DNA of 64,000 bases from Chaetomium olivaceum (taxonomy: Eukaryota > Ascomycota > Sordariomycetes > Sordariales > Chaetomiaceae), in contig JAYWVB010000088.1 of NCBI GenBank assembly GCA_039881045.1, forward strand, positions 1-64,000, given 5' to 3'. A model generated the notes under the pieces. That model saw only the letters and a list, made by a program, of their open reading frames with translations. It was not told the origin of the DNA and ran no database searches. The position numbers and the translations under genes are program-made. Shown one piece after another: positions 35,296 through 47,658 of this stretch (position 1 is its first letter; every line of letters begins with the position of its first letter).

Positions 35296-36654
35296 TGTTG
35301 GGATTTGAGGGTGTGGGTGTGTGTGGGCGTGTGTGTGTGTGGTGGTATGGGGGTGTTGGAGGTGGTTGTTGTGCGGTGGGGTGTGGTGTGGGTTGGGAGG
35401 TGAGTTTGTTTTGTCTTTCTCTTTCCTCGCCGTCTCTGTTTCCGCCTTGTATGTGTGCGTGTTTTGTTGTTTCGTTTCACGTCTCTTTGGCTTCTTGTTT
35501 GGAAACGGAATTCTTTTGTTTTCTTGGAGCTGCCGTCTCTCTTGTTGTTGTGTACGCGTATACGTGTGGGTTGTCCCCGTCCAGGGGGGTTGCGATACCC
35601 AGGGGCTTGAATTCGACGGCCCTGTCGGCTCTCGATCGCGTGGCTTGCCCTTTCTGCCCTCCCTGTTCGCCTATCGAGGAGGCAGAGAAAACGCAGACGA
35701 CGAAAAGGCGTCGGATGACTGTTGCGAGCTGGCTCTCCGCGTCTAACCGAATCGGAACGAAGCAACGGTACGGATCAGCCTGGTGTTCTTTCCCATCCTC
35801 CCTTTCTCGCTCAATGGCACGCTTTCAAACCAAACCCCGGGACATCCGCCTGTCATTGGGGTGTCACAGCGGCTTGGCTGCCTGGTGTTGAAGAAAACTC
35901 TTCTGACTCACCTCGTGGGAGGCCTTGCTGACAACCGGTAGATCAAGTAGACACTGGCGCTCCAGGGACGCGGTTTGATAATCGGAGAGGTTGACGTGTC
36001 TCGGCGACCTCAACAGGTATGAATGTCGTCACTTATGTCGCTGATGTTTGGCGCCTGAATTGTGGTGATGTTGCCGTGGGGCGAATGGTTGGTATCTAGG
36101 CGGTGATGTCGCCGACTTGGTCGTCAAGATCAGTGGTGTGGTGGAGCTCTTCCGTGTTGGACCTCGAGGGCCTGGACACTTCTTATACTCGGCACGTCGT
36201 CGTCCCCGTCGACTCCCCAAAGGGGTGAAAGTATTTGACTTTTGACAACTGTCCATGTACCAAGCGGTGTCAAGGATAGATGGATGTGGTGAGAAGAAAC
36301 GGTCGGGCAAGAAAGAAGAGACGTTCCCGTCCACGGAAGCCGAGCCGGTATGTACAGTACACTTCCCTTCTCCTACCCCCTGGTCCCCTCCCGGTATGAT
36401 GTATTCTTTCCCTCCCCGCGCCCCTCCCCCCCCCCCCAGTCCGCCCATCATCAATCACGCTTCCGATCACACGTCGAGCAGAGGGCGTGCGGCGTGCCTG
36501 CCCGTTAGCCACGGGGGACGGGGGAAACATGCGCGATGGCACCCTTGGCCGGCAAATTACCCCGTTGTCCTGGCCCGCACCCAGGTCTGCCTCTGGGTGG
36601 ACGGCCGCCATAGGAGCCACGTTGTTCGTGGCCTCATTAGCCAGGGGTCGAAGC

Positions 36655-36685
<31 letters not shown>

Positions 36686-36690
36686 GCGAG
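36655..36690. repeat. CA dinucleotide microsatellite
   Basis: About ten uninterrupted CA units grade into CG/CA-mixed sequence. It lies in non-coding DNA. Confidence 0.9.
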
Positions 36691-39600
36691 CGGGCTTGCC
36701 CACCGCGCCATGAATTCATACATACAAGACATGGGCCCCCCATTTGTAGGTACCACTCCACATTAGTACACACACCACGCTTGGTTTGAGACAGGGCTGC
36801 GTGCGTGGGTACCGAGGTGGCCAAATCAGGAACCGACTTGCCCATTGATATCGAAGGGGGCAAACTTATCGTATGTACCCGCATCACGCCCTCCCTCCCC
36901 CGTTCGGCATCGTCAAGTATCCTTCCCCCTCCCTGCCATTGGGCCGAGGTCTGGGATGCTAGCCGTGTCGGGTGTCCGTCTTGCATATTCTACTCAACAA
37001 ATTCTTCATTTTTTTTTTTCTTCCTTGCCCGTTTTGTGCCGGTCTTCCTGCATACATGCACAGCGCGTCTTTCACCCTAGTAGCAGGCCCGCCTTGTCGC
37101 GACCTGTGGCGGCCAGGACAGATCAGAGCCCAATGACCGCAGGGGGGGGGTACTTGGTTGTAACGATTGATACTGTTGGACATCCCTTAGCTACCCCGCC
37201 GTCTAACACCAGAGACTTTTGGCCTTGTGGATCGCCGACAGAGGATCTACCCGTTCAAACCTTGCGCAGAGTGCTGCCCCGGCCAGGCCCCTTCCGGGTC
37301 GGCCCACATGGCAACATCTGTTCGGCTAGGCTGGGTCAGTGTGGCCGCGACCTGGGCCGGAGAGGGGCAGGGGGGGGAGGGGGTGTCTCATCGGGGACCA
37401 GGGGAGCGGCCGCCACCAAACAAGAAACAGAGATAATCATTTTGGGCCTATATTCCTGTAGGGCCGAAGTGGTGAGGTAAGAAGGAGGTGTGGATCGTCT
37501 GGTCCGCCGTCCAATACCCCCTCCTTGGCTTGCCAAGTTAGGTGTAAATCAAATAGCTTCTTGGCATTATCGGCTTCAACGACCACGGCCCTTCCGCTCG
37601 CGCAGAACGAGAGTTAAAACGATGGATCACTTATAGCTGCCACCCGCAAGGATTTACGCAAATCAAGATGGCTCTGTCAAGCGAGCGAAGGTAGCCATGG
37701 CTCGGGTTAGCCAGAGCCGACGATGCTCAAAGGCAGGTATGGCACCATGGAACTTGCTATTTGTCTCTGCCACACGGGTCCGGCCGCCCGTTTTTCGGGC
37801 TCAGTCTTGATTGGATTCCCGCATTCTGCGGCAGAGCGGATCGACAGGCAGAAGCCACTCGGAAGTGTGCCTTGTAACACTAGAGTGGTGGTGGCGGCCG
37901 GGTGCAGTCGAACCCGCATCCCGATTCTGTCATTGTACTGCTCATGTAAGCAAGGGCTGGCCTCGGCTGCTGCCAGAAGCGGTATCATTATACGGTGACA
38001 TGGTGAGAAGGGTAGGTGTCGTCTGATCTTGATCATGACCCATGGGGGATATTCGGCGGTCGAGGGTTGATGATGATGTTGCCGTGCCACGCCGCCGGCC
38101 AGCCAAGCTGTCTCCGCAAGAGCCCAAGGTGTACCGAGCGAGCGTGAACCCCCACAATCTGTCTGCCCTCCGAGCCTGACGGACGGATTGACCAACTGGA
38201 TTGGTTACCTTGGACGCCCTAAGGCACGTCGGTTGCAACCATGCTCCGCTTCCACAGCCAGAATTACACAAACCAGCGGCCGTTGAGCAGGGTCTGGTCG
38301 CAGGAACTTCCTCTCACATGAACTGCTCCCCATTTTTCAAGGCTCGGGCCCCGCTCGCACGGCGGGCGACTCATGGTGCGGCTTGGCCTATCTAGTTAAG
38401 TGAGTCGAGGATGAACTCCACAGGACCGGTTCGCCTCGACGGAGGGTTCATGAGCGGGATAAGTGACGTGGCGGCTTATGAGTAGCCAGTCCTTGTCCCG
38501 GGCCAATGTTGGGAATTCATCCCTATGTCGTCTCTAACCGGCATAGTCCCACGGTTTGTCGGGGACGGCTTCGAATAGGGTAGCAGTAGCACACGGTGGG
38601 CAGTCCCAGTGACTTTCTAGAACGCCCTCTGACATTCCATGCGTTGGAGGGAAACCCGCTTGTACCGGCCGTCCAGGGTACATGAGATCAGGCTGACTAG
38701 GACATGGGCCGGCAGGAAACAAAGAGAAACATATTGCCACCTGTCGAGTGGGTGCCCACTAGACGGACCCCCTGCGCGGTGCTGGCTACGGGGACAGGCC
38801 GCGATCGCCGACACACCCGATGCACGGCCAGGTGTAGATCGGGTTCTTGCGTGCGGCTGGGCCGCAGTGGAGGTGGCCAGAGGTAGGCATGAAGTGCGAA
38901 AGACAAATGTGCAAGTCATTTTTTGCAGTCACTTGACTTTGTCCTCTCTGTTGTTGTCGTTTGTGGCTTGAATGGACGAAAAGGGACAGCGATGGCCAGG
39001 TTTGGTCGGCTGGCCAGCTCATCGGACGGTCCACCATGGGGGCGGTGACTTACACCTCATCTTGCTTCCTGTGGGGTGATGAAAGCGGGATGGTCACAAA
39101 TGGGTGGTAAGGCCGTTTTGCTGGCAGACCAGGTAAGGCAATAGCCGGTCCAACTTCCGGTCAAGCCGGTGTTGCTCACTCTTGTTTCCCGTTGAAAGCA
39201 AGACAAGTTAGCAGAGAGGGGGCCCATTAAGGTGGCCCCGAACAGATGAGACTGACTGTGTTGTCACTGTTGTCACCGGTTTCGTTTTACCGACGCCGGC
39301 ATGCGGCCATAGTTTGACTGAAGCTGAAACCCCGGGGGCTGTTTTCCTAGTATGTGGAAACCGGAGAAGGTCCCAGAAAGAGGTGAAGGAGAGAGGCTGT
39401 GTTGCAGCAGCTTGCGGCACAGGTCTGAAATTTGGAAACGGAAGGAAACAGTGATGGGCGCGATGAATCAATCATTTTGCCGCGGCCCCGTAGGCGGCCG
39501 GGTGGAGTAGTGTGAGAGACGCAGGGGTCAATGTAAACATGGCCTCGAGGCCGGCCGGGTATTCTTGAGGGGCCTTACGGAGCTCAGCCACCCTTGCCTA

Positions 39601-41149
39601 GTTCCACGGCAAATCCGAACGGTGAGAATGTGTCGACCCACGCCTTGATTTCAATAGTATGATGTTGAATGTCCAAAGACGGGAGCGGCCCGTCCCCCTC
39701 GGGAAAAGTGAAGCCTACTTGTTTTGGTAATTCCTTTAGTCCTGCTCTCGGGAGGAAGCTCTATGTGCCGGTATGTTGTTGGCCAAGATTTGTCATTGGG
39801 GTGTGGTTCCTGGCCTCCCCAAATCAAGCCTACGCACATGAATAATAGCCAGCGACATTGTTCGAGCTTTCAAGAGTTTGGCCCGAGTTAGGTGTTGCGA
39901 CTGGTGAGGTGTGCTTAAGCTGACATCGTCAGGTGGGGCGGGAGAACAGCGAGTCTCGGCAAGGACACTGCAGAATCGCAGACATCCCGTAAGAATCATT
40001 GAAGGTGTATCTCCTGAATTATGGTGGTATTACTCGGGTATTGACGGCGAGGGCCCAAAATTGCCGGTGCTGTCGAGTGTCGACCATGTTTGGACTTGGA
40101 ACACCACGGGTGTATCCGACTACAGTCGATGGTCAATGCACGTATGACGTTGATATTGAAGGACAGGGGAGGCGGATTTAGCTCGAGGCGGCGGGCTGAA
40201 GCGATCGACTCAGCGTCCAGAGACAGGGGTGTTACAGGGCCCCTCGCGGGAATGCGGGTGCGGAAAGGTGTGTTTGGGGAACAGCCTCAAGGGGAGACGA
40301 TAGACGTCTCTATTGGCCAGCCCAGACTTGGAGGAGGGCGGGCCACAGGAGGGGCCGCAACCGAGTCGACAGCGGCTGTCAATACATGTTTCGCCAACAA
40401 CCGGAGCGAGGCTGTGGAATTCGCGTTTCCCCAAGCCACCCGTTGCGCTCGAGGGTGAGTCCTTTTCATGCCGCCGCGCGAGGCTTCGGTTGATCGAAGG
40501 AGGATTTGCGGCGCAGCAACCCCTACCGAACACCCTCAATGGCCGGGCGTGCCAGCCGGCTGCCTGCGTCGGGCCGCGGGAGATAATCCGCGTCTAGCAC
40601 AACGCAGCAAGTACCGATTTGCCAGAGTCGCCGAGAGAATTCCGCGCAAACCAAACCCCAAACCTACACCGATTTGTTCGCTGTCGCGAGCCCGATGGCA
40701 CTAGTAGCGGGGTCACTCATCGGGCTCCAGGCTGGTGTTCTCCGGTCTAGTCCGCCCGCCGTTTCCCTTTCTGGAACAGGCAATGCTGAGAGTGACAAAG
40801 AGATTGTGGCCGCATTTTTCGAGGCCACCCCGCCGATCCAACGTCACACGTCAGTGGCCGTGATCAAGCCGAAGCTGGAGGGGAGATCGTGTTGATGGCA
40901 AGAAAAGCGGGCGTGTTCGAGGACGTGGGGAGACGTGGGGAGATTGTGAGTGGTGATATTCAGGCATCAACCGATCGAGGTCACGGTACTCGAGGTACTT
41001 GAGGGTTGAGACGCTATGTATTCGGACCTGTTGGGGTTATTTTAGAAATGCAGGTGATGACTAGAAGTGAGATGTGACGGACCCAATTGACGAGACCCAG
41101 CAGAGGTGAAGGCCGCAGGACATGCGCATGGCAGCGACAGCGACCGACA

Positions 41150-41216
41150 GCAGCACCACCAGCAGCAGCACCAGCAGCAGCACCAGCACCACCAGCAAGC
41201 AGCAAGCAGAAGCACA
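41150..41216. repeat. CAG/CAC trinucleotide-rich tract
   Basis: Imperfect CAGCAGCAC repeats. The frames here translate to runs of single residues on both strands, so I treat it as a repeat and not a gene. Confidence 0.8.
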
Positions 41217-42130
41217 GTAACTCTCCACCAAACCCACGCTGTGGATCTGCTGCGACAGCGCAGGCCTGCAGCACTGGCGTGCAGCAAACCCCTGCAGGTC
41301 GCCCAGGTCGCCCTGGCAGTGATGCTCGCAAGGCGGTTCCTCCCTGCGCACACCAAGACGCACACCATTCGCAGTTTCGACCAGATGCGGAAGTATTATG
41401 GGGCATTACCCGCGAGAAGCGTTCTTTTCTGATTCGTCGAGAGGGTTGTGGTCGGGGATGCGCTTGTCTGGAACTTTGAGGGTTTGGGGAATCGGCCGGA
41501 TTATCCGAGTGGCTTGCTGGACATGCCCGGACTATTCGTACAAACCTTTGAGAGAGTAGATTTTGCAATTTTTGCATTTGCGGAGAATCATCTGCGGAGA
41601 ATCATGTCTGCCGATTTCTCTTTTCTCTTTTCTCTTTTCTTTCTTCAAAGTGGGTTCTTGTCGCAAGCAGCACTTGCTGTTATTGACTCGGAGCCGCACA
41701 GGCACACAAGGCGCCAGCCTTGTCAGAAGCCCCGCCTTCCGTTTCGGGACGAGCCCACGTTGGCACCGTGCGTGTTTGGACTGCTTCACTCGCCTCAATC
41801 GAGAACTCCAAGATTAATGGAGGGGATATAAGATAGGGAAGAATTGAAACCGTGCCATATCTCAATTTAAGTCTAGTTCTAATGATATGGCGCTGATTTG
41901 TCACTTACAAACCATTCAGAACAAACAACAGTTCGGGACACATACTGTGAGAAATACCAAGGTACTTCGTAGAGTGGCCGCTCCAAGACCGCACTGACTT
42001 CATTCGCACTGTTCTGCGACACTCGACGGCAAGGGTCGGCTGTCGTGCCTGCCACTGAATCAGGTGCTCTCGTCTCATACTTGCCCCTTGCATCGCCGGT
42101 CACTTGCGTAATCCTATGCTTCGCACCTGC

Positions 42131-42160
42131 CACCGTGACACACCGTGACACACCGTGACA
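42131..42160. repeat. Three perfect tandem 10-mers (CACCGTGACA)
   Basis: Three exact head-to-tail copies. A separate degenerate TTGCCAG repeat follows at about 42178-42210. Confidence 0.9.
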
Positions 42161-43086
42161 CACCACGAGCTGCTGCCTTTGCCAGTTGCCCGTTGCCAGT
42201 TGCCAGTTTCCGTGCTTGATTCGATTGTGGCTGATGCCATCTGCAACGAGCGCAGGCTGTCAGTGTCAGTCTTGAACAATGACCGTGAGAGGTCCGCACC
42301 TTTCAGGTTCGGTTTACATTTACAATACGAATACCAACTGGCTCTCACTTTCTGAGATCGGTCCGTGACTTCTGAACATTTGTTGTTCATCTACCCGGAA
42401 CAATTCCACCGGTCTCCTTGTCAACCAAACCATCGACTCGCTCCTCCTGCCCTTTACGGCCCATAACTTCATAAATTCCCGATCCTACCGGCAGTACTTC
42501 TTCGTCTACACAGGATCTGATAGATACCCGACTGAGTCGACTCCGGATTGCGAGGTACCACCTACCTAACCATCTGCGGCAACTCTCCAACTCTCCATGC
42601 ACTTCGGCCTGGCTTTCACTTCCACCCCCCAGCCACCGTCTTGCTGAGTTTTCATTGTGCGGCCAAATCGGCGGCCACCCCTCCGCGTTCCTTGCTTGAC
42701 GCGATCCTGTTTAGCCGCGCCGAGAAACCGCCTCGGGACTGTTGTACGCGCTCTACGCGCTGGCCGGCAGAGCGGCGTGAGACACCCGCCCGAATCGGAA
42801 CCCATTTCCGCAGCTGGCGACCGGCCTCACAAGGCTAGAGGCGCGGCAACCCGACACGACACGAACCCGCGAGGCGGCCTGGGCTTGCTGGGTTCGCTGG
42901 GCCTGCAGTCTGACGTTGACGTGACTTGCACTCGGCTTGCCTCGTTCGTTCGGTGGCGGACGGTGAAAGTAACAACGCAGACGGGCACACCTCCCTCGTT
43001 GCCAAGTCATCAAGAACCTGAGAGAAGCAAAAGCAAGTCGCTGTTTTTAGAAAGATCGTGGCATCTCTAGCCAGGTTTCGCCCACG

Positions 43087-44433
43087 ATGGCGTCACTGCC
43101 CATGCGAGCCGGGCAACATCAGGGCCAGCAGGCCCCAGTGCTCCAGGAGATGGAGGGAAAAGGCGCGGATCTAGACTTCACCGTTGGCGTCCAGCTCATC
43201 GCCAAGACCAGGAGGCTTTCGATCGCCTCGGAACCCGGGCGCGAAGTGGAGGTATTCGCGGGGCCGGCGGGCAGCGATCGCCCACTAGCTTCGGAAACAC
43301 CAGCATGTTATTCAGGTGCCAATGCCCAACCATATGCAACCACACTGGGGGAGTGGCGAGAAGACTCTCCCCCCGCCATGTCGGCAACGGGGGCGCTAGT
43401 GGCGGTGACTGCTGCTTCTTCCTCTTCGATGGTACTGGCTTGTGCTGGAGCCCGGGTTGTCGATGGGGATGTGGGCGATGCTGGTGTGAGCGCTGCTGGC
43501 ATGAGCGTAGCTGTACCGCCGCGCAACTCCCCACAGCAACTGTTAGATCTCCCGAACGAGGTGCTCTTTCACATCCTGGGCTATCTCGAAGTGTGTGATC
43601 TGCTGGCGACTTCCAGGGTGCGTCCAACTCTTTCCGTCGCCCACACCAACATCCTCCCTGCCACCACCCTCTCTGTCACTGCCGTGTTTCTGCCACTGTC
43701 CCGTCTATTCCACCTCAGTACCCCCAAACTGCGAGAATAATCACAGCTGCTCTTTCTCCACCAGTTCCCGGTGTAGTACCACCTCCAAAACAAACAAACC
43801 CCTTACCCTTCCGATCTCCCAACACCCCCACCCCCCACCACCCCCACCATTTTCTTCAGACCAGATCAGGCTTACTAACATAACAAACCCCCCACCTCAA
43901 CAGACATCCCACCACCTACGCGCCCTCTCCCTGGCCCCTTATACGCACCAAACCCGTCTCCGACGCGCCCGCACCCTCCTCCCCCCTCTTAACCTCCCCG
44001 ACCCGCCCTTCCCGCGCCGACCTCGTCCGCCGCTCCATCGTCCTCACCCACGCCACCTTCGCCTCGCGCCGCCTCGCCCACCGCCTAGCCTCCATCCGCC
44101 TCAACCGCCGCTTGGCCGAGCGGCCCAGCCCGGAGGTCTTGGTGCAGCGGTGTGTGCTCCCGGTGGAGTGCCTCCCTCCCTCTCCCCGTGGTAGTGGTGG
44201 GTGGTGCTGCGCAGGGGTATGTAACTGTGGCGCCGGCGCTGGTGGCGAGGAAGAGGGCGGTGGAGAGGGAGCGGGTGAAGGATGGGCTGCGGAGGTGGGT
44301 GGGCAGTGTGTGGAAGGGGGAGGTGGGTAGGAGGGAGGAAGGGGTGAGGAGGTGGGAGGAGCGGGCCGGGGTGGGGAGGGTGTGGCGGTTGAGAAGGTTT
44401 TGGGAGGCGGTTGGGAAGGGGGAGGAAGTGTGA
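43087..44433 (+). CDS. F-box protein, second exon with two frame changes at C runs
   Basis: Exon 1 is 43087-43617 (177 codons). It ends with a clear F-box core, QLLDLPNEVLFHILGYLEVC, and LLATSR at the splice donor. A 286-nt intron (GTGCGT...CAACAG) leads to exon 2 at 43904, reading TSHHLRALSLAPY. Family-like sequence continues as RADLVRRSIVLTHATFASRR only after a shift at the six-C run 43981-43986. It continues again as GGAAQGYVTVAPALVARKRAV only after a second shift at the C run near 44183-44186, ending at 44433. In each case removing one C restores the frame. Same-direction errors at C homopolymers look more like sequencing artefacts than decay, but I cannot exclude a pseudogene. F-box proteins recruit substrates to SCF ubiquitin ligases; the substrate is unknown. 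Confidence 0.7.
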
Positions 44434-44815
44434 GTTTTTTTATTTCGTTAGGGCTTTGGGTTGGTTGGTGTGGTATGGGTTTGGGTTTGGGTTTGTTTGG
44501 CTTTGATTTGTATGCATGTATGTATGATCTCTGGGGCGGACTGGGTTTGTTTTCGGGGGTTGTCGTTGCGTTTTGCGTTGGGGGAATTTCTGTTTGGGAC
44601 GGGCAGTCTATGTTTGTTATATCGTGACTGGATAGGGTTACTGTGTTTAGCGGACGACATAGGATGATGGCCATGAAGTAATGAATTAGCCATGCCGGCC
44701 TTTGCCATATTAGAAGGACGTACCACGATATGTACAACACGAATCAAGTACCCGGGGCAATCCCGACTGCTGATTGAAGGTAACATCAGCAAGACACCAC
44801 CATATCCTAACGCCC
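44434..44815. other. Convergent 3' intergenic region
   Basis: T/G-rich sequence between the F-box gene end (+) and the ZNF830-like gene end (-). No gene is seen. Confidence 0.5.
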
Positions 44816-46030
44816 CTACGCGCGGAACCGGAACCCATCCCAGTCATCCTCATCCTCATCCTCCTCATCATCCTCCTCTTCAACAACCGCATTCTCCTTC
44901 CCCGCCGCAACAGCAACACTCCCACCCTTCCCTTCAGCACCCGCCGCCACCACCGGCGTAGCCCCACCCCCACTCCCGCCATTGCCGTTGCCATTGCCAT
45001 TACTCTGCACCCGCAACGCCTCCCTCCTCTCCCGCAGCTTCTTCGCCCTCGCCTCCAGCTCCTCCATCACCTCGAACTCGTTCTCCAACGCCCGCGTCGC
45101 CTCTTCTTTCTCGTCCTCGATCTGTATGTCCACCAACGCCCGCCGCTTCGCCCGCTCCTCCTCCTCCGACTTGGCCGCGATTTCTGCGGCGCTCATTACG
45201 GGGGCCGAGATGACTGCGTCGCTGTCTAGGGCTGCTAGTGCTGCGGCGGTGGGTTTGGTGTTGCTGTTGTGGGCGGATTGCTGTTCGGTTGTGCCGTGGA
45301 CGAGGTCCGCTTCGAAGGCGGCCCATTCGTCTTCGTCTACGGGCACTGCTGGCGCCGCTGTTGTGGTGGTGGTGGTGGTTGTTGGCTGTGCGCCCCCGCC
45401 GCCCGTCCGTGTGCCCCGGATCGATTCTTGTTGTGAGGTGGTCGCCTCGTCGGGTATTAACGGTGATCGGCCGACTGGTGCGGCTCTCGGGGTCGTCGCC
45501 TTGGGCGTGCCTGTTCCGCCAGGGCCGGGCGTGGCGGGGCGGGACGGGATCTGCATCTCGACGCCGGCGGTGGGCGTGCCCGAGGTTCGGCGGGTGAGAG
45601 GTGGTGTGATGGGTTTGCTGCCGTCGTCTTTCTTGGCTGGTGTCCTTATTTCTTGTTGAGGGTGTTCTGTTGGCGAGCCGTCGGGCTTTGTACGCTTCCT
45701 TCTCGATATTGTGTCGTCTGTATCTGCGTCGGCCATGTCCTCGTCCGAGTCGGCCAGCTTGCGCTTGTTGGTTGGGCCGGTCGCTTCGGAGGGCTGATCT
45801 ACAAATCCGGCATAGCCATTGGATCCGTTCTTGGTCGAGGATTGGTGTATGCGTTGTAGGCGTTGCCGATGGCCGGCGCCCCGGAGGTGGCCGTCCCAGA
45901 GAGACTCGGTTTTGACTTGCTCGTTACACACGGTGCACACGAGCTTGCCGGCGTCCGAGTAGGAAGCATGGGGGTGCTCTACCCGGCGAGCTGCGCGTTG
46001 CTGCCGTAGGAGGGCGCGAACGTCGGCCAT
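44816..46030 (-). CDS. ZNF830/CCDC16-like C2H2 zinc-finger, coiled-coil protein
   Basis: Single exon of 404 residues, ATG at 46030. A single matrin/U1-type C2H2 finger near the N-terminus uses C32, C35, H48 and H54 (LVCTVCNEQVKTESLWDGH). A long disordered Pro/Thr/Ser-rich middle contains a basic patch (SRRKRTKPDG). Then come an acidic patch (VDEDEWAAFEADL), a coiled coil (about residues 285-345: SEEEERAKRRALVDIQIEDE) and an acidic tail ending DDWDGFRFRA. The tail and finger match the ZNF830 family, whose members associate with spliceosome/intron-binding complexes in the nucleus. It diverges from med7. Confidence 0.85.
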   Translation of the reverse strand: MADVRALLRQQRAARRVEHPHASYSDAGKLVCTVCNEQVKTESLWDGHLRGAGHRQRLQRIHQSSTKNGSNGYAGFVDQPSEATGPTNKRKLADSDEDMADADTDDTISRRKRTKPDGSPTEHPQQEIRTPAKKDDGSKPITPPLTRRTSGTPTAGVEMQIPSRPATPGPGGTGTPKATTPRAAPVGRSPLIPDEATTSQQESIRGTRTGGGGAQPTTTTTTTTAAPAVPVDEDEWAAFEADLVHGTTEQQSAHNSNTKPTAAALAALDSDAVISAPVMSAAEIAAKSEEEERAKRRALVDIQIEDEKEEATRALENEFEVMEELEARAKKLRERREALRVQSNGNGNGNGGSGGGATPVVAAGAEGKGGSVAVAAGKENAVVEEEDDEEDEDEDDWDGFRFRA

Positions 46031-46716
46031 GATGCGAGAGGAGGGATTGGGTTCGAGTTGGGAGAAGACGGTGTAACGCTACGTTGCGCTAAAGCTTGTG
46101 TCGGAGGCAAGAGGGGTGGGTACAGTAGCGCGAAGTCAGGGGATCCAGATATTTTCTTGGCGAATTGAAAGAGTAGAAGGCAGATGGCATGCTAAATTCA
46201 TCAATGGCCTTAAAAGAGGAAGGTTTCGACACAAATCTTGGTTCGGCAGTCTTAGTCTTGTTGAAGTGATGATGAGATGATGGGCGGCGCTTGGGGCGCT
46301 TGAGGTAGGTAATGGATGGTAATTGAGCAACAACCACAATAAGAAGCTCAGCTGCCCCACCAAATTGATCCGTTAGCCACAATAACAGGGACAGCTTCAG
46401 CCACGGTCGCAGAGGTTCCCACCTTCATCCCACTTCCGAATCCTCAATCCCGAATCCCCAATCGCCAATCGCCAATCTATCAATCACAAAGCAACCCACC
46501 CGCTTTCCAGATATTCCAATCCCATTGCTGCATCCCAAGTGGCCTGTAAACTCGGAACTCGAACCCGAAAAAAGGACCATTTGGGAAGCTGGCTTTATCG
46601 TAAAGTGACGAAGGATGGCATCGCTCTTGATTTCCCAGACCTGAGCCCTTAACCGCATTCCCTACGAATTATTCTTGCCTTTTCATCACCCATTGCCCCT
46701 TTAGCGGCCACGCGCA
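46031..46716. promoter_or_regulatory. Shared divergent promoter interval, ZNF830-like / med7
   Basis: 686 bp between two diverging start codons with no gene inside. It must contain both promoters. Repeated near-copies of CCAATCGCCAAT occur at about 46458-46475, which could be CCAAT-box sites. Confidence 0.5.
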
Positions 46717-47658
46717 ATGGACAACCATGAAGATGACCCGAACCGAGTAACGGCACTCTGGCCTGATCCGCCATCATTTTGGAAGGACTTTACGCCAGAG
46801 AACATCGAGCGTTATGACGGCCTCAAGGAGGACTACACGCACCAACAAGGCCTCAGCGCCGACGCCGACGCCGTTATTAGGATACCCAACATCCCGGAGG
46901 AGCTGATCAACCTCCAACCACCGCCAGAACCTACCGAGGGGAGTTGGAGGTTATTCACCGAGCCCCAGACTGTCAGTTGTCTCTCAACGAATGTAACAGC
47001 AATAATTGGCGGGGCGCTCACTAACCAACTCCCTACCCACAGCTCACCGAAACCCTCCAAACCCTCGAAGAGGCCGGCATCCAGCGCCTAGGTCCCACCT
47101 CCGACATCGACCGCGACACCAAGCATCTCGACCGGGGGTTCCAACTAAAAAAGCTGGTTAAGTCCCTGCTGCTCAACTACCTCGAGCTAGTCGGCCTGAT
47201 GGGCTACAACCCCGACCACGTGCGTTTCCTCCCTCCCTCACCCCTAGGTTCCCTTGCACCCAACCCATCACTCACCAACCACAAAACTAAATAAACAAAT
47301 AAAAACCACACAGGCCGCCGAAAAAATCGAAGACCTCAAGATCCTCCTCCTCAACTTCCACCACACCCTCAACGAGTACCGCCCCCACCACGCACGCGAG
47401 CAGCTGATCCAGATCATGCACGCCCACGGCGACCAGATGCGCGCCGAGACGGCCGGGATCCGCAGCGTCGTCGACAAGGCCAAGCGCATGATCGAGGGCT
47501 TGGCCAGTATCCAGGTGCCGCCGCCGCCGCCGCCGCCGGAGTCGGATACAGGCGTCGGCGGCGAGAAGGGGAAAGGGGGTGGTGCTAAGGCTCACAAAGG
47601 GCGGGAGCGCGGGAGGGAGGCGGTGGAGTGGGTTGGGCTGGATGGCGATTTCGCGTGA
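46717..47658 (+). CDS. med7: Mediator complex subunit 7
   Basis: Exons are 46717-46971, 47043-47219 and 47314-47658, giving 258 residues. Introns GTCAGT...CACAG, GTGCGT...ACACAG are phase 0. The N-terminus has the Med7 signature VTALWPDPPSFWKDFTPEN and the conserved IPEELINLQPPPEP. Exon 2 carries LKKLVKSLLLNYLELVGLM. Exon 3 continues with KIEDLKILLLNFHHTLNEYRPHHARE and a coiled coil, matching the Med7/Med21 hinge of the Mediator middle module. A proline run and a Gly/Lys-rich tail follow. It works in the nucleus linking activators to RNA polymerase II. Confidence 0.95.

Larger units (their letters stand above)
35296..43086. other. 7.8 kb gene-poor region with microsatellites
   Basis: No frame in this stretch has recognisable domains, plausible introns or consistent coding character. 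The longer ones (for example 35295-35891 plus, 36270-36986 minus, 37707-38195 minus) are Cys/Trp- or Arg-rich and overlap each other. The region contains GT-rich sequence at 35300-35400, a CA tract near 36655-36673, poly-C and poly-G runs, CAG/CAC-rich sequence at 41150-41216, TCTTT repeats at 41615-41645 and three tandem CACCGTGACA units at 42131-42160. It may include long promoters, lncRNA or old repeat debris. Confidence 0.5.

Noticed and set aside
35295..35891. 198-codon plus-strand frame rich in Cys, Val and Trp
   Set aside because: Made from GT-rich low-complexity DNA; no domain, and it overlaps promoter sequence of the small minus-strand gene.
36270..36986. 238-codon minus-strand frame
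   Set aside because: Crosses poly-C and CA repeats, with no recognisable family or splice context.
37885..37935. GTTCGA-containing sequence resembling a tRNA T-arm on the minus strand
   Set aside because: The flanking bases do not form a T stem and no other tRNA part is present.
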